In this document: positions 62,678 through 64,000 of the stretch, piece after piece
How positions within the stretch are numbered: position 1 is the first letter of the stretch
Layout: every line of letters begins with the position of its first letter
Source of the DNA: Flavobacteriales bacterium
GTDB lineage: Bacteria; Bacteroidota; Bacteroidia; Flavobacteriales_F; PHOS-HE28
Assembly: GCA_019638115.1 (NCBI GenBank)
Contig: JAHBUK010000005.1
Span: 1-64,000 of the forward strand
Direction of reading: 5' to 3'
Length of the DNA stretch: 64,000 nt
Translations under genes and position numbers: made by a program
The notes under the pieces: model-generated
What the model saw: only the letters and a program-made list of their open reading frames with translations
Database searches by the model: none
Told to the model about the DNA's origin: nothing

Positions 62678-64000
62678 ATGCGCCTGCTCCGTTGCCTGCC
62701 GCTTTTACTGGCCCTGGGCTTCACTGTCGCATTGCGCGCGCAGGGAGACTTCTATGCCGGTGATGCCGTGCGCGAACTGCGCTTGTACTTCCCACAAGCC
62801 GATTGGCGCACCCAGTTGGAAGCCCTCTACCTGGCCGGCGAGAACGGTCGTCTGTTGGGCGACATCAACATCGATGGCACCCTGCTGCGCGATGTGGGCG
62901 TGCGTTTCAAGGGCTACAGCTCGTTCAGCACGGGGCGGATCAAGAACCCCTTCAACATCGAGTTGGACGAGGTACACAGCGGCCAGAACTACCAAGGCTT
63001 CGAGAAGCTGAAGCTCAGCAACGTCACCAGCGACCCGTCCTTCCTCCGCGAGGTGCTTACCTACGATGTTGCCCGCTGCTACATGCCCGCATCGCGCTCC
63101 AACTTCGCCAACGTGTACGTGAACGACACCCTGCTCGGCCTCTACACCAACGTGGAGGAAGTGGGCAAGGACTTCGTGGAACAGCACCTGGGTGCGCGCG
63201 GGAACAGCTTCTTCAAGGGCAACCCCACCACGGTCTCGCTCACGGGCGCCAACAGCAACCTGGGCCAGATACCCGGTGCCGATTCAACGGCCTACTACAG
63301 CCTTTACAAGAAGGAGTCGCGCAATGGCTGGGGCCATTTGATGGAACTGATCGAGGTGCTGAACAACGATCCGGACAATGTGGAGCAGGTGCTCAATGTG
63401 GACCGCGCGCTTTGGATGCACGCCATCAACTACACGCTGATCAACTTCGACAGCTACGTGGGTTATGCCCAGAACTACTACCTGTACCGCGACAACGACG
63501 GCCTGTGGAACCCCATCCTCTGGGACCTCAACATGTCCTTCGCCAGCTTCCGCCTCACGGATGCCTCGCAGTACTGGAACGGCTTCAGCATCGCGCAGGC
63601 CATCACCATGGATCCGCTGATGCACCACAACAGCGTGTCCGTGTTCCCGCGCCCGTTGCTGCGCAACCTCTTCCAGAACCCCATGTACCGGCGCATGTAC
63701 CTGGCGCACATCCGCACCATCGTGGAGGAACACTTCGCCAACGGCAGCTACCGCGAACGCGCTGAGGACTACCGCACCCTGATCGCTGCCCACGTGCAGG
63801 CCGACACCAACAAGTTTTTCAGCTACCAGCAGTTCCTCGATAACCTGGACCTGCCCGTGCAAGGCATCACGCAATACCCCGGCATCGCGCAGCTCATGGA
63901 CCAACGCGCCGCCTGGCTGGCCACCTACCCGGGCTATGCAGCTGCGCCATCGATCGGCGTAGCGGAACATGCACCGGCCACCGTGCAAGTGGGCGGGCAG
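62678..64000 (+). CDS. CotH-kinase family protein, 3' end outside window
   Basis: 441 residues to the edge (MRLLRCLPLLLALGFTVALR, signal peptide). Atypical protein kinase domain of the spore-coat CotH type: VGVRFKGYSSFSTG (Lys of the ATP site), NPFNIELDEV, GLYTNVEEVGKDF and WNPILWDLNMSFASF (Asp-Asn metal site). Secreted CotH proteins of Bacteroidota often carry a T9SS sorting domain, which would lie past the window here. It likely modifies an extracellular protein or glycan; the substrate is unknown. Possibly co-transcribed with the ASST-like gene. Confidence 0.88.
   Translation, partial: MRLLRCLPLLLALGFTVALRAQGDFYAGDAVRELRLYFPQADWRTQLEALYLAGENGRLLGDINIDGTLLRDVGVRFKGYSSFSTGRIKNPFNIELDEVHSGQNYQGFEKLKLSNVTSDPSFLREVLTYDVARCYMPASRSNFANVYVNDTLLGLYTNVEEVGKDFVEQHLGARGNSFFKGNPTTVSLTGANSNLGQIPGADSTAYYSLYKKESRNGWGHLMELIEVLNNDPDNVEQVLNVDRALWMHAINYTLINFDSYVGYAQNYYLYRDNDGLWNPILWDLNMSFASFRLTDASQYWNGFSIAQAITMDPLMHHNSVSVFPRPLLRNLFQNPMYRRMYLAHIRTIVEEHFANGSYRERAEDYRTLIAAHVQADTNKFFSYQQFLDNLDLPVQGITQYPGIAQLMDQRAAWLATYPGYAAAPSIGVAEHAPATVQVGGQ

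Overview
The window looks like chromosome from a high-GC member of the Bacteroidota, most likely a Flavobacteriales-type lineage. This is inferred from gene content: at least sixteen secreted proteins end in a type IX secretion (T9SS) type A sorting domain, and there are SprB/DUF7619 adhesin-like proteins, a fused IcmF mutase, a bacillithiol-type YtxJ and many TAnnTTCG promoter-like boxes. The T9SS machinery itself is not in the window. No rRNA, tRNA or CRISPR array was found.

Layout. (1) 1-14572, minus strand: six consecutive, nearly abutting genes for large secreted proteins sharing one architecture (signal peptide, SprB-like repeat, variable middle, DUF11-like region, DUF7619-like domain, sorting domain). 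The first-transcribed gene is split by a pentanucleotide-repeat frameshift and the last runs off the left edge. (2) 14930-21229, plus strand: Ppx/GppA phosphatase, PagL-like acyloxyacyl hydrolase, head-GIN lipoprotein, M36 metallopeptidase and a small membrane protein. (3) 21324-30050, mostly minus: an Ntn amide hydrolase with a membrane tail, four tandem paralogous T9SS proteins, a frameshifted beta-barrel-like gene and an FG-GAP/VCBS protein. (4) 30213-33728: icmF, carrying two in-frame palindromic insertions. (5) 34054-43735: an accessory stretch with a BsuBI/PstI-type restriction-modification pair, an unknown gene, rhuM coupled to a small protein that resembles the nuclease C-terminus, a broken rhuM copy and a RelE/ParE toxin-antitoxin pair. 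These surround a BamA-like outer-membrane protein and an OmpR-type two-component system. (6) 43736-54409: lipoprotein-type KatG, a class C serine hydrolase, an S41-like protease, an adenylate cyclase whose reading frame contains a TGA, and a TPR LytS-type kinase coupled to a LytTR regulator. (7) 54531-64000: two paralogous T9SS proteins, three unknown secreted proteins, YtxJ, an arylsulfotransferase-like T9SS protein and the start of a CotH-kinase protein.

The most unusual signals are these. A family of short-oligomer inverted-array elements sits in frame inside two conserved enzymes (icmF twice, the cyclase once), and related arrays lie between genes near 60-61 kb. A RhuM gene is translationally coupled to a 138-residue protein that aligns with the C-terminal nuclease domain of the BsuBI/PstI endonuclease encoded 6.5 kb away, but lacks its first catalytic Asp. 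Tandem T9SS paralogs show nearly identical segments, suggesting concerted evolution. All functional statements come from reading the sequence and recalled family knowledge; no database search was run.
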